From an uncultured bacterium (GTDB lineage: Bacteria > Verrucomicrobiota > Kiritimatiellia > RFP12 > UBA1067), in the NCBI GenBank assembly GCA_902779075.1, contig CACZAK010000067.1:1-26627 (forward strand): a DNA stretch of 26,627 nt, read 5' to 3'. The translations under genes were made by a program, and so were the position numbers. How positions within the stretch are numbered: the first letter of the stretch is position 1; each line of letters begins with the position of its first letter. Shown here in pieces: positions 16,313-23,237 of the stretch. The notes beneath the pieces are model-generated. The model did no database searches, had not been told where the DNA came from, and saw nothing but the letters and a program-made list of their open reading frames with translations.

Positions 16313-18163
16313 ATGAACAAGCTGACAGCAGACGAACTTCGCGAGACGTATTTGAGCTTCTTCGAGTCGAAGGGGCACGCGCGCATCCAAGGCGCGAGCG
16401 TGATTCCCGAGAACGACCCGACGGTGCTCTTCACCACTGCGGGCATGCACCCGCTAGTGCCGTACCTGATGGGGCAGATGCCGCATCCCGCCGGCACGCG
16501 CCTCACCGACGTGCAGAAGTGCATTCGCACGGGCGACATCGACGCGGTGGGCGATTCGGCGCACCTCACGTTCTTCGAGATGCTCGGCAACTGGTCGCTC
16601 AACGACTACTTCAAGCCCGAGGCGATCGCCTGGAGCTACGAGTTCCTCACCACGAAGCTCGGCTTCGACCCGAAGGATCTGTACGTCACCGTGTTCGCGG
16701 GCGAGGACGGCATTCCGCGCGACGACGAGGCGATCGCCCTCTGGAAACAGCAGGGCCTTCCCGACGACCACATCTTCCCGCTCCCGCGCGAGGACAACTG
16801 GTGGGGTCCGGCCGGCACGACCGGTCCGTGCGGCCCCGACACCGAGATGTTCATCGACACGGGCAAGGAGAAATGCGGGCCCGACTGCCGTCCCGGCTGC
16901 CACTGCGGCAAGTACATCGAGATCTGGAACAACGTGTTCATGCAGTACAACAAGAACGCGGAAGGCAAGTTCGAGCCACTCGGCCGCCACAACGTCGATA
17001 CCGGCATGGGCGTGGAGCGCACGGTGTGCATGCTTTCGGGGGCGGCGACTGTTTTTGATACTGAAATCTTCGCGCCCATCATGGCGAAGATCGACGAGCT
17101 TAGTAGAACGGGCTGCCAGCCCGTTCAGGACGCGAACGGGCAAGCTGCCCGTTCTACTGAAGATCCAGAGCTCATCCTCCGCGCCCGCCGTATCGTGGCC
17201 GACCACATGCGCACTGCCACCTTCATCCTCTGCGATCCGAAGGGCGGCGTGAAGCCCGGCAACATTGGCGCTAACTACGTGCTGCGGCGTCTCATCCGCC
17301 GCGCGGTGCGCTACAGCCGCTTCCTCGGCATCGCGCCCGGTTTCACGGTGAAGCTCGCGGAAGTCATCTGCGAGAAGTACAAGCACGTCTATCCTGAACT
17401 CGGCGTGAACCTCGCCTCGTGCAAGAACGACCTTGAGGCCGAGGAGAACCGCTTCAACCAGACGCTCGACAAGGGCGCGGCGATGTTCGCGAAGGTTGCC
17501 GAACAGCTGAAGCTCCACAACCAGAAGCAGATTTCCGGCAAGACCGCGTTCAAGCTCTACGACACGTTCGGTTACCCGCTGGAGATGACGCTTGAGCTCG
17601 CCAAGGAGCAAGGTCTGGAAGTGGACGTGGCCGGTTTCGAAGAGGCCAACAAGAAACACCAGGAACTGAGCCGCACCACGTCCGCCGGTTCGTTCAAGGC
17701 GGGCTTGCAGGACAACTCCGCGGTCGTGACGCGCATGCACACGGCGACGCACCTCCTCCACGCCGCGCTCCACAAGGTGCTTGGCCCGACCGCGAACCAG
17801 AAGGGCTCCAACATCACGCCGGAGCGTCTGCGCTTCGACTTCACGTGGCCGGAGAAGATGACCGACGAGCAGATCAAGCAGGTCGAAGACCTCGTCAACC
17901 AGTGGATTCAGCAGGGCATTGCCGTCTCGAAGAAGGTCACGACGGTCGAGGAGGCCAAGAACGAGGGCGCGATGGCGCTCTTCGGCTCGAAGTACGGCGA
18001 CCAGGTGACGCTCTACACGATCGGCGACGTCTCGAAGGAAATCTGCTGCGGTCCGCACGTGGAGAACACGAGCGAGCTCGGCAGCTTCAAGATCACGAAG
18101 GAGCAGTCCTCCTCCGCCGGCGTCCGCCGCATCAAGGCCGTAATCGGCAACATGACGGCATAG
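16313..18163 (+). CDS. alaS: Alanine--tRNA ligase, short form lacking the beta-barrel and C-Ala domains
   Basis: The 616-residue enzyme charges tRNA-Ala. The class II catalytic core is clear: ENDPTVLFTTAGMHPLVPYL at 33-52, RTGDIDAVGDSAHLTFFEML at 72-91, NWWGPAGTTGPCGPDTEMF at 162-180. A Cys cluster CGPDCRPGCHCGKY (188-201) may hold zinc. The editing site is present with HTATH at 476-480 and CCGPH at 578-582. The ~130-residue beta-barrel normally before HTATH and the whole C-terminal C-Ala domain are absent, whereas typical AlaRS has ~870 residues. The wording 'EICxGPHVENTxELG' and 'SSSAGVRRIKAV' recalls the short AlaRS of candidate-phyla bacteria. Residues 264-282 are encoded by an inserted double hairpin. 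ATG 16313 aligns with family N-termini; the ribosome site (AGAAGAGA) is modest. Transcription ends at a shared terminator. Confidence 0.93.
   Translation: MNKLTADELRETYLSFFESKGHARIQGASVIPENDPTVLFTTAGMHPLVPYLMGQMPHPAGTRLTDVQKCIRTGDIDAVGDSAHLTFFEMLGNWSLNDYFKPEAIAWSYEFLTTKLGFDPKDLYVTVFAGEDGIPRDDEAIALWKQQGLPDDHIFPLPREDNWWGPAGTTGPCGPDTEMFIDTGKEKCGPDCRPGCHCGKYIEIWNNVFMQYNKNAEGKFEPLGRHNVDTGMGVERTVCMLSGAATVFDTEIFAPIMAKIDELSRTGCQPVQDANGQAARSTEDPELILRARRIVADHMRTATFILCDPKGGVKPGNIGANYVLRRLIRRAVRYSRFLGIAPGFTVKLAEVICEKYKHVYPELGVNLASCKNDLEAEENRFNQTLDKGAAMFAKVAEQLKLHNQKQISGKTAFKLYDTFGYPLEMTLELAKEQGLEVDVAGFEEANKKHQELSRTTSAGSFKAGLQDNSAVVTRMHTATHLLHAALHKVLGPTANQKGSNITPERLRFDFTWPEKMTDEQIKQVEDLVNQWIQQGIAVSKKVTTVEEAKNEGAMALFGSKYGDQVTLYTIGDVSKEICCGPHVENTSELGSFKITKEQSSSAGVRRIKAVIGNMTA
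17102..17158 (+). repeat. 57-bp REP-like double hairpin inserted in frame within alaS
   Basis: Two perfect 9-bp stems stand in tandem: GAACGGGCT / AGCCCGTTC (17106-17126, loop GCC) and GAACGGGCA / TGCCCGTTC (17134-17154, loop AGC). In addition the outer 12 bp AGTAGAACGGGC (17102-17113) is the exact reverse complement of 17147-17158. The element is 57 bp, or 19 codons, and reads SRTGCQPVQDANGQAARST. Hairpins of this wording look like dispersed extragenic palindromes, but copy number in the genome cannot be seen here. Confidence 0.85.
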
Positions 18164-18201
18164 CGAAAGCAAGAAAGATTTTTTAGCTGGTTCGTAAAAA
18201 C

Positions 18202-18239
18202 AAACCGTGCTGTTGCGCTAGGCGCGAACAGCACGGTTT
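18202..18239. terminator. Bidirectional intrinsic terminator between alaS and ppdK
   Basis: AAACCGTGCTGTT (18202-18214) pairs exactly with AACAGCACGGTTT (18227-18239), with an inner GCGC-TAG-GCGC mini-stem. T-rich sequence follows on the plus strand (TTTTGTTA), and on the minus strand TTTGTTTTT follows, so it can stop both convergent genes. Confidence 0.88.
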
Positions 18240-18263
18240 TGTTATGCGCGTTTGAAGTAGGTT

Positions 18264-20258
18264 TTACTTGCGCAGGGCGGCCTGGGCCGCCGCGAGACGG
18301 GCGATCGGCACGCGGAACGGCGAGCAGCTCACGTAGTCGAGGCCGAGGCGGTGGCAGAACTCCACGCTCGTGGGGTCGCCGCCGTGTTCGCCGCAGATGC
18401 CGCAGTGGATCTTCGGGCGCGTCGCCTTGCCGTCCGTGACGGCCATCTTCATGAGCTTGCCCACGCCGACCTGGTCGAGCTTCGCGAACGGGTCGTTCTC
18501 GAAGATATTGTTGTCGTAGTACGAGCCGAGGAACTTGCCGGCGTCATCGCGCGAGAAGCCGAACGTCATCTGCGTGAGGTCGTTCGTACCGAAGCAGAAG
18601 AACTCCGCCTCCTCGGCGATCTCGCCCGCGCAAAGGGCTGCGCGCGGAACCTCGATCATCGTGCCCACCTCGTAGTTGAGCTTGATCTCGGCGGCCTGGA
18701 TTTCCTCGTTCGCCACGTGGACCACGATGTCCTTCACGAACTTGAACTCCTTGAGGTCGCCCGTGAGCGGGATCATGATCTCCGGCTTCACGTTCCAGCC
18801 CTTGTGGCGCTTCTGCACGTTGATCGCTGCGCGGATCACGGCCTTCGTCTGCATCACGGCGATTTCGGGGTAGGTCACGCACAGACGGCACCCGCGGTGG
18901 CCCATCATCGGGTTGAACTCGTGGAGCGAGTCGATGATGTCCTTGATGCGGCTGATCGGCTTGTGCATGGACTTCGCGAGCAGCGCGACCTCGTCCTCGG
19001 TGTGCGGCACGAACTCGTGGAGCGGCGGGTCGAGGAAGCGGATCGTGACGGGCTGTCCGTCCAGCGCCTCGAAGAGCTGCTCGAAGTCGTCCTGCTGGTA
19101 CGGGAGGATCTTCGCGAGCGCAATGCGGCGCTCCTCGACCGTGTCGGAGCAGATCATCTGGCGGAAGGACATGATGCGGCTCTGCGAGAAGAACATGTGC
19201 TCCGTGCGGCAGAGGCCGATGCCCTCGGCGCCGAGTTCGCGCGCCTTCTTGGCGTCGCGAGGCGTATCGGCGTTCGTGCGCACCCTCAGCTTGCGGAACT
19301 TGTCCGCCCACATCATGATGCGGCCGAACTCGCCGGCGATGGACGCGTCCACGGTCGGGATCACGCCGTCGTAGATGTTGCCCGTGGAGCCGTCGATGGA
19401 GAGCCAGTCGCCCTCCTTGAAGGTCTTGCCCGCGAGGACGAACTTCTTGTTCTCCTCGTCCATCGCGATCTCCTGGCAGCCGGAGACGCAGCACTCGCCC
19501 ATGCCGCGCGCGACGACCGCCGCGTGGGAGGTCATGCCGCCGCGCACCGTGAGGATGCCCTCGGCGGCCTTCATGCCCTCGATGTCCTCGGGGGAGGTCT
19601 CAAGGCGCACGAGCACGACCTTCTCGCCGGCCTTCTTCCACTCCTTCGCGTCGGCGGCGTTGAACACGATCTTGCCGCACGCAGCGCCGGGGGATGCCGC
19701 GAGGCCGCGCCCGATGGGCTTTGCCTTCTTGATGGCCACGGCGTCGAACTGCGGGTGGAGGAGCGTATCGAGGTTGCGGGGGTCGATCATCAGGACGGCC
19801 TCCTCCTCCGTGCGCATGCCCTCGTCCACGAGGTCGCAGGCGATCTTGAGCGCGGCCTTGGCCGTGCGCTTGCCGTTGCGCGTCTGGAGCATGAAGAGCT
19901 TCTTGTTCTCGATCGTGAACTCCATGTCCTGCATGTCGCGGTAGTGGCTTTCGAGCTTCGAGCAGATGTCCTGGAACTGCTTGAACACGTCGGGCATAAC
20001 CTCCGCCATCTTCGCGATGGGCATCGGCGTGCGCACGCCGGCGACCACGTCCTCGCCCTGCGCGTTCATCAGGAACTCGCCCATGAGCTTCTTCTCGCCC
20101 GTCGCCGGGTCGCGCGTGAACGCGACGCCAGTGCCGGACTCGTCGTTGAGGTTGCCGAACGCCATCATCTGCACGTTCACGGCCGTGCCCCAGCTGTAGG
20201 GGATGTCGTTGTCGCGGCGGTAGACGTTCGCGCGCGGGTTGTCCCAGCTGCGGAACAC
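18264..20258 (-). CDS. ppdK: C-terminal fragment of pyruvate, phosphate dikinase as an independent reading frame
   Basis: If the frameshift is real, this 664-residue frame with a GTG start (reads MFRSWDNPRANVYRRD) is the part most gene finders would report. It includes the end of the nucleotide-binding domain, the swivelling phospho-His domain (TSHAAVVARGMG) and the complete PEP/pyruvate-binding TIM barrel (CGICGEHGGDP). It lacks the ATP-binding N-terminus and a ribosome site and is unlikely to be active alone. The complementary N-terminal part spans 20269-20838. Confidence 0.6.
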   Translation of the reverse strand: MFRSWDNPRANVYRRDNDIPYSWGTAVNVQMMAFGNLNDESGTGVAFTRDPATGEKKLMGEFLMNAQGEDVVAGVRTPMPIAKMAEVMPDVFKQFQDICSKLESHYRDMQDMEFTIENKKLFMLQTRNGKRTAKAALKIACDLVDEGMRTEEEAVLMIDPRNLDTLLHPQFDAVAIKKAKPIGRGLAASPGAACGKIVFNAADAKEWKKAGEKVVLVRLETSPEDIEGMKAAEGILTVRGGMTSHAAVVARGMGECCVSGCQEIAMDEENKKFVLAGKTFKEGDWLSIDGSTGNIYDGVIPTVDASIAGEFGRIMMWADKFRKLRVRTNADTPRDAKKARELGAEGIGLCRTEHMFFSQSRIMSFRQMICSDTVEERRIALAKILPYQQDDFEQLFEALDGQPVTIRFLDPPLHEFVPHTEDEVALLAKSMHKPISRIKDIIDSLHEFNPMMGHRGCRLCVTYPEIAVMQTKAVIRAAINVQKRHKGWNVKPEIMIPLTGDLKEFKFVKDIVVHVANEEIQAAEIKLNYEVGTMIEVPRAALCAGEIAEEAEFFCFGTNDLTQMTFGFSRDDAGKFLGSYYDNNIFENDPFAKLDQVGVGKLMKMAVTDGKATRPKIHCGICGEHGGDPTSVEFCHRLGLDYVSCSPFRVPIARLAAAQAALRK

Positions 20259-20838
20259 GGCCTTGATTGAACTGACCGGCGAGCTCCTTGAGGTCGTCGG
20301 CGGTGAGCTCCACGTCGAGCTTCACGCCCTTCTTGGCCTTCATGTCGTCGATGAGCTTCTCAAAGTACTTCTTGCCCACCTCCATCACGACGTCCGAGAA
20401 CATCTGGATGAAGCGGCGGTAGCAGTCCCACGCCCAGCGCGGGTTCTTCGTCTGCTTCGCGAGCGACTCGACCACCGTCTCGTTGAGGCCGAGGTTGAGG
20501 ATCGTGTCCATCATGCCCGGCATGGACGCGCGCGCGCCGGAGCGCACGGAGACGAGCAGCGGGTTCTTCTCGTCGCCGAACTTCTTGCCGGCGGACTTCT
20601 CGAGCTTGTCGATGTACTCCATCACCTGCTGCTGGATGTCGTCGGCGATTTTCTTGCCGTCGTCGTAGTAGCGCGTGCAGGCCTCCGTGGAGATCGTGAA
20701 GCCCTGCGGCACCGGGAGCCCGAGGCCCGCCATCTCCGCGAGGTTCGCGCCTTTGCCGCCCAGCAGCTCGCGCATGTTGGCGTTGCCTTCTGTCTGGCCC
20801 GCGCCAAAGAAGTATACGTACTTCGTCTTTTCTGCCAT
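18264..20838 (-). pseudogene. ppdK: Pyruvate, phosphate dikinase, interrupted by a small frameshifting deletion
   Basis: PPDK interconverts pyruvate, ATP and Pi with PEP, AMP and PPi. The start MAEKTKYVYFF at 20838 has AAGGGAAA upstream. Residues 1-190 hold the ATP-grasp opening (LLGGKGANLAEMAGLGLPVP, SVRSGARASMPGMMDTILNL). The frame is then lost at ~20268 and homology resumes in another frame from IKAVFRSWDNPRANVYRRDN. The C-terminal 667 residues contain the phospho-His loop GGMTSHAAVVARGMGECC and the catalytic Cys motif CGICGEHGGDP, ending PIARLAAAQAALRK. Relative to my recollection of Clostridium PPDK, about 24-25 residues between 'DLKELA.KF' and 'KAVFRSWDN' are missing. Both halves are otherwise well conserved with no other disruption, so a very recent mutation or an assembly error is likely. 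Confidence 0.85.
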
Positions 20839-20891
20839 TTTGATTTCCCTTTCTTGTCTGTTTTTCATCTTCTCTTTGTTTGGTTCGGGAT

Positions 20892-20920
20892 ATTATAGCG
20901 AAAAACGTGGCGGGAATCAA
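20892..20920 (-). promoter_or_regulatory. Sigma-70-type promoter of ppdK
   Basis: On the minus strand TTGATT (20920-20915) is followed after exactly 17 bp by TATAAT (20897-20892). Transcription would start about 45 bp before the ppdK ATG. Confidence 0.75.
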
Positions 20921-20970
20921 TACCAAACGGCGTGTTTTTGAAAATCTCTTGTTACTGCAATGTTATCCAA

Positions 20971-20999
20971 TTGACGGCAAACCGAATGTGTGGTAAAGT
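20971..20999 (+). promoter_or_regulatory. Sigma-70-type promoter of the TetR-family gene
   Basis: TTGACG (20971-20976), a 17-bp spacer and TAAAGT (20994-20999) form a good promoter about 34 bp before the start codon. It is divergent from the ppdK promoter. Confidence 0.68.
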
Positions 21000-21013
21000 A
21001 ATCGTGCGATTAC
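20998..21013. promoter_or_regulatory. Palindromic operator overlapping the tetR-family promoter
   Basis: GTAATCG-TG-CGATTAC is a perfect 7-bp inverted repeat with a 2-bp centre. It covers the end of the -10 box and the expected transcription start, a usual position for TetR-type autorepression. No second copy was seen in this window. Confidence 0.6.
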
Positions 21014-21032
21014 GGGCTAGGAGGAAGATGAA

Positions 21033-21683
21033 ATGCCAGAGCGAAAGAGCAGGATAGACGGTGAGCGGACGCGCGGGAAGATACTCGCGGCGGCCGAGCG
21101 TGAGTTTGCGGAAAAGGGCTACGAGCTTGCCTCGGTGCGGGAGATAAGCCGACGCGCAGGCGTGAACATGGCCCTGGCCAACCGGTATTTCGGATCGAAG
21201 GAGGGGCTTTACCGCATCGTCGCCAAGCGGCTGTTCGGCGACCTTGGCGAGCCGATGACCAGTCTTCCGGAGAAGGCTGTCGACGAGGCGAGCTGGCGCG
21301 ACGCGATCCGCGAGTGGGTGGATGACTTTCTTTTCATGACGCTTCCGACCGAACCGGCGCAGGCCGCGTGCGCGGCGCTATTCCGACACGAGGTGACGCG
21401 TCCCACGAAGTTCCACGCGGAATTCCAGCGCGACTTCGGCAAGCCTGTCTACGACTCCCTGCGTAACCTGCTCGCGCGCGCCATCAAGGACGAGACGCAG
21501 CTGAAGCTCTGGACGACCTCCGTGTGGGCGCAGGTTTCCGTATATGCCCTCGCCGACACTGTCTGGCACGCCTCCTTCCGTCCGGCCGGCGTCGGCGTGC
21601 GCGATTGGGCCGCGCAGGTCCGCGACCACATCTGCGCGAACCTGTTCGCTTCCGTGAAGTTTCCGAGGAAGGGGCTATGTTAA
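21033..21683 (+). CDS. TetR/AcrR-family transcriptional regulator
   Basis: The 216-residue protein has a typical N-terminal DNA-binding domain: RTRGKILAAAEREFAEKGYE at 12-31, then the helix-turn-helix SVREISRRAGVNMALANRYF (34-53) and GSKEGLYRIVAKRLF. The C-terminal ligand domain (DDFLFMTLPTEPAQAACAAL and LKLWTTSVWAQVSVYALADT) resembles the CerR/YbiH-type domain. AGGAGG lies 7 bp before ATG 21033. The gene stands alone: no efflux or enzyme gene follows, only the repeat island. The palindrome over its promoter suggests autoregulation. The divergent neighbour is ppdK, whose promoter is ~75 bp away and does not overlap the palindrome. Confidence 0.92.
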   Translation: MPERKSRIDGERTRGKILAAAEREFAEKGYELASVREISRRAGVNMALANRYFGSKEGLYRIVAKRLFGDLGEPMTSLPEKAVDEASWRDAIREWVDDFLFMTLPTEPAQAACAALFRHEVTRPTKFHAEFQRDFGKPVYDSLRNLLARAIKDETQLKLWTTSVWAQVSVYALADTVWHASFRPAGVGVRDWAAQVRDHICANLFASVKFPRKGLC

Positions 21684-21725
21684 GCCTAAAATCCTTGGAG
21701 CCAGTTGCAAAATCCGCTTTTTAGT

Positions 21726-21805
21726 CTCACGCAAAGTCCGCTAAGTTCGCAAAGTCATCCATGAAACAGAACTTCGCGTACTTTGCGAACTTGGCGTGAG
21801 ATGTT
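21726..21805. repeat. Imperfect inverted repeat downstream of the TetR-family gene, possible terminator
   Basis: AAGTTCGCAAAGT (21743-21755) pairs exactly with 21780-21792, and CTCACGC (21726-21732) with GCGTGAG (21794-21800), leaving a 10-nt bulge on the left arm. ATGTTTTT follows. The CGCAAAGT wording recurs in the island, so it may be a dispersed repeat that also acts as a terminator. Confidence 0.55.
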
Positions 21806-21929
21806 TTTGGAGCCTCCTTGGTTGAAAGTCACACGCAGAGGCGTGGAAATATAAGGCCAGCCCGAACCATAATATTACGGCATCGCTAAATCCGTAAAAG
21901 AAGAACTTCCAATCACTGTCTGTGATCCG

Positions 21930-22083
21930 TGACACCTAGGTGTCATAGGGTGTGACACTTAGGTGTCATAGGGTGTGACACCTAGATGTCATAGGGTGTG
22001 ACACCTAGATGTCAGTGGGTATGACACCTAGATGTCATAGGGTGTGACACCTAGGTGTCATAGGGTGTGACACCTAGGTGTCA
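21930..22083. repeat. Seven-copy tandem array of a 16-bp palindrome with exact 23-bp period
   Basis: Copies begin at 21930, 21953, 21976, 21999, 22022, 22045 and 22068. The consensus TGACACCTAGGTGTCA is a perfect palindrome, and the spacer is TAGGGTG with minor change (GTGGGTA once). Copies 1, 6 and 7 are perfect, copy 2 has one C-to-T change, and copies 3-5 share one G-to-A change. No gene crosses the array. Confidence 0.95.
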
Positions 22084-22127
22084 GAAATCGGGGCTCTAAA
22101 GGTCATAACAAACAGGAAAGCAGTTCA

Positions 22128-22264
22128 ATGGGAGAAGTTGCAACTCTCCTTAACTCCGAGACTCCCAATCTCCCAATAGCGAAAGCAATCAAAGTTATCC
22201 TCGTTATCCTCCTGTTCATTCCTGCGAGATGCGAAGGCGGCTGGCTATCTTCTATTTTTAGGTT
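22128..22264 (+). repeat. 137-bp direct repeat, copy 1
   Basis: This segment recurs at 22401-22537 with about three mismatches. It begins ATGGGAGAAGTTGCAACTCT and ends ATTTTTAGGTT. The first ~60 bp recurs a third time at about 22940-23000. Confidence 0.92.
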
Positions 22265-22286
22265 AAACCCCCTCATTCCCCTCGTT

Positions 22287-22320
22287 CCGCACCATAATAT
22301 CACATTCCGCACCGTAATCT
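22287..22320 (+). repeat. Short CCGCACC(A/G)TAAT repeats, group 1
   Basis: Two units start at 22287 and 22307, 20 bp apart, each reading CCGCACC then (A/G)TAATnTCAC. Further units occur at 22705-22779. Confidence 0.75.
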
Positions 22321-22366
22321 CACGCAGAGGCGCAGAGAGGCGGAGAGCGCAGAGAACGCACTTCTT

Positions 22367-22459
22367 GCTTTCGCTATTGGGACTTTCGGAGATTTGGAGA
22401 ATGGGAGAAGTTGCAACTCTCCCTAACTCCGAGACTCCCAATCTCCCAACAGCGAAAGC
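22367..22459. repeat. 93-bp hairpin element, copy 1
   Basis: The arm GCTTTCGCTATTGGGA (22367-22382) pairs with 22444-22459 with one mismatch. The centre contains the near-palindrome GGGAGAAGTTGCAACTCTCC. CTCACGCAGAGGCG-type sequence lies immediately upstream. Confidence 0.8.
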
Positions 22460-22537
22460 AATCAAAGTTATCCTCGTTATCCTCCTGTTCATTCCTGCGA
22501 GATGCGAAGGCGGCTGGCTATCTTCGATTTTTAGGTT
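22401..22537 (+). repeat. 137-bp direct repeat, copy 2
   Basis: Second copy of the 137-bp unit, 273 bp after the first. It overlaps the right half of the 93-bp hairpin element at 22367-22459. Confidence 0.92.
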
Positions 22538-22602
22538 TCACCAATTGGGCGAATCGCCATACATCAAGAAAGGCGTGCAAATAATTAAGAAAAACATTCC
22601 TT

Positions 22603-22640
22603 CTTTGCGTCCTTTGCGTCCTTTGCGTTCTTTGCGGCTA
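22603..22640 (+). repeat. 9-bp CTTTGCGTC tandem repeats
   Basis: Four near-identical units of CTTTGCGTC/T run in tandem. The same words in reverse complement appear in the inverted repeat at 21726-21800. Confidence 0.8.
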
Positions 22641-22704
22641 ATAGAAAAAGAAGGGCTTGTTCAACTGCGTTTTTTAGGTTCCCCCCCCCCTCATTCACCT
22701 CGTT

Positions 22705-22779
22705 CCGCACCATAATATCGCAGTCCGCACCATAATATTCCGCACCATAATATCACAGTCCGCACCGTGATATCACGGC
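22705..22779 (+). repeat. Short CCGCACC(A/G)TAAT repeats, group 2
   Basis: Four units start at 22705, 22725, 22740 and 22760. They carry CCGCACCATAATAT with short variable tails. A run of ten C lies just upstream at 22681-22690. Confidence 0.8.
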
Positions 22780-22796
22780 TCTGGCTGTCATTTTTC

Positions 22797-22894
22797 CTCT
22801 GCGCTCTCCGCCTCTGCGTGAGATTACGGCGCGGAATCACGGCGGCTCGCCCCGTTCCGCGCCGTAATCTCACGCAGAGGCGGAGAGCGCAGAG
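22797..22894. repeat. Perfect 40-bp inverted repeat with 18-nt loop
   Basis: The arm 22797-22836 is the exact reverse complement of 22855-22894. The arms begin CTCTGCGCTCTCCGCCTCTG and the inner ends are GGCGCGGAA/TTCCGCGCC. The right arm leads directly into the second 93-bp hairpin element. Confidence 0.95.
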
Positions 22895-22906
22895 AACGCA
22901 CTTCTT

Positions 22907-22999
22907 GCTTTCGCTATTGGGAGTTTCGGAGTTTTGGAGGATGGGAGAAGTTGTAACTCTCATTAACTCCGAGGCTCCCAATCTCCCAATAGCGAAAGC
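22907..22999. repeat. 93-bp hairpin element, copy 2
   Basis: GCTTTCGCTATTGGGA (22907-22922) is the perfect reverse complement of 22984-22999. The length is the same as in the copy at 22367-22459, and the central sequence is similar but diverged. Confidence 0.85.
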
Positions 23000-23237
23000 A
23001 ACGGCGCGTTTGGACTTTCAGCGCACCAAAACCTTCGACGGTGAGCATCTGCGTAATTCACCGCCGAGCCTTCTGATGATTGGAAACAACTATTTGAAAC
23101 AACTTGCCTTTTGCGCGCGGGCTAACTCGCCCGCGCCCATTTGCCGATCCTCAAACTACCACGATTCTGAATGTTCAAGGTACGCCCGCAGGATAATGTT
23201 GTTCTTGAAAGTTGTCATGGTTGTTTCCAAATCCCAA

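Larger units (their letters stand above)
21684..23237. other. Gene-free repeat island
   Basis: No reading frame here shows protein-like composition; open frames are created by the repeat families listed separately. Neither tRNA-like cloverleaf nor transposase remnant was seen. The left edge is the TetR-family stop and the right edge the ThuA remnant. A 10-bp inverted pair, TGGAAACAAC (23081-23090) and GTTGTTTCCA (23220-23229), brackets its last ~150 bp, which also contains a hairpin GCGCGGGC / GCCCGCGC (23115-23136). Confidence 0.7.

Noticed and set aside
16454..18172. 572-codon open frame on the minus strand opposite alaS
   Set aside because: It is an antisense shadow of a strongly conserved gene, with high Arg/Leu/Val content typical of GC-rich complements.
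18351..20270. 639-codon plus-strand open frame opposite ppdK
   Set aside because: It mirrors ppdK codon structure; the PPDK motifs on the minus strand are unambiguous.
21930..22083. CRISPR array
   Set aside because: Spacers are only 7 bp and essentially identical, repeats are 16 bp, and no cas gene is near.
22128..22715. 195-codon open frame beginning MGEVATLLNSETPNLPIAKA
   Set aside because: It consists of the duplicated 137-bp repeat and other repeat words; the same peptide appears twice because 273 bp is a multiple of three.
22767..23237. N-terminal part of the frame that ends in the ThuA remnant
   Set aside because: It translates the inverted repeat and hairpin modules (FLCALRLCVRLRR-type peptides), a common artefact of such repeats.
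21684..23237. tRNA, rRNA or attachment site in the repeat island
   Set aside because: No acceptor-stem plus T-loop arrangement or rRNA-like sequence was found by eye, and no integrase gene is present.
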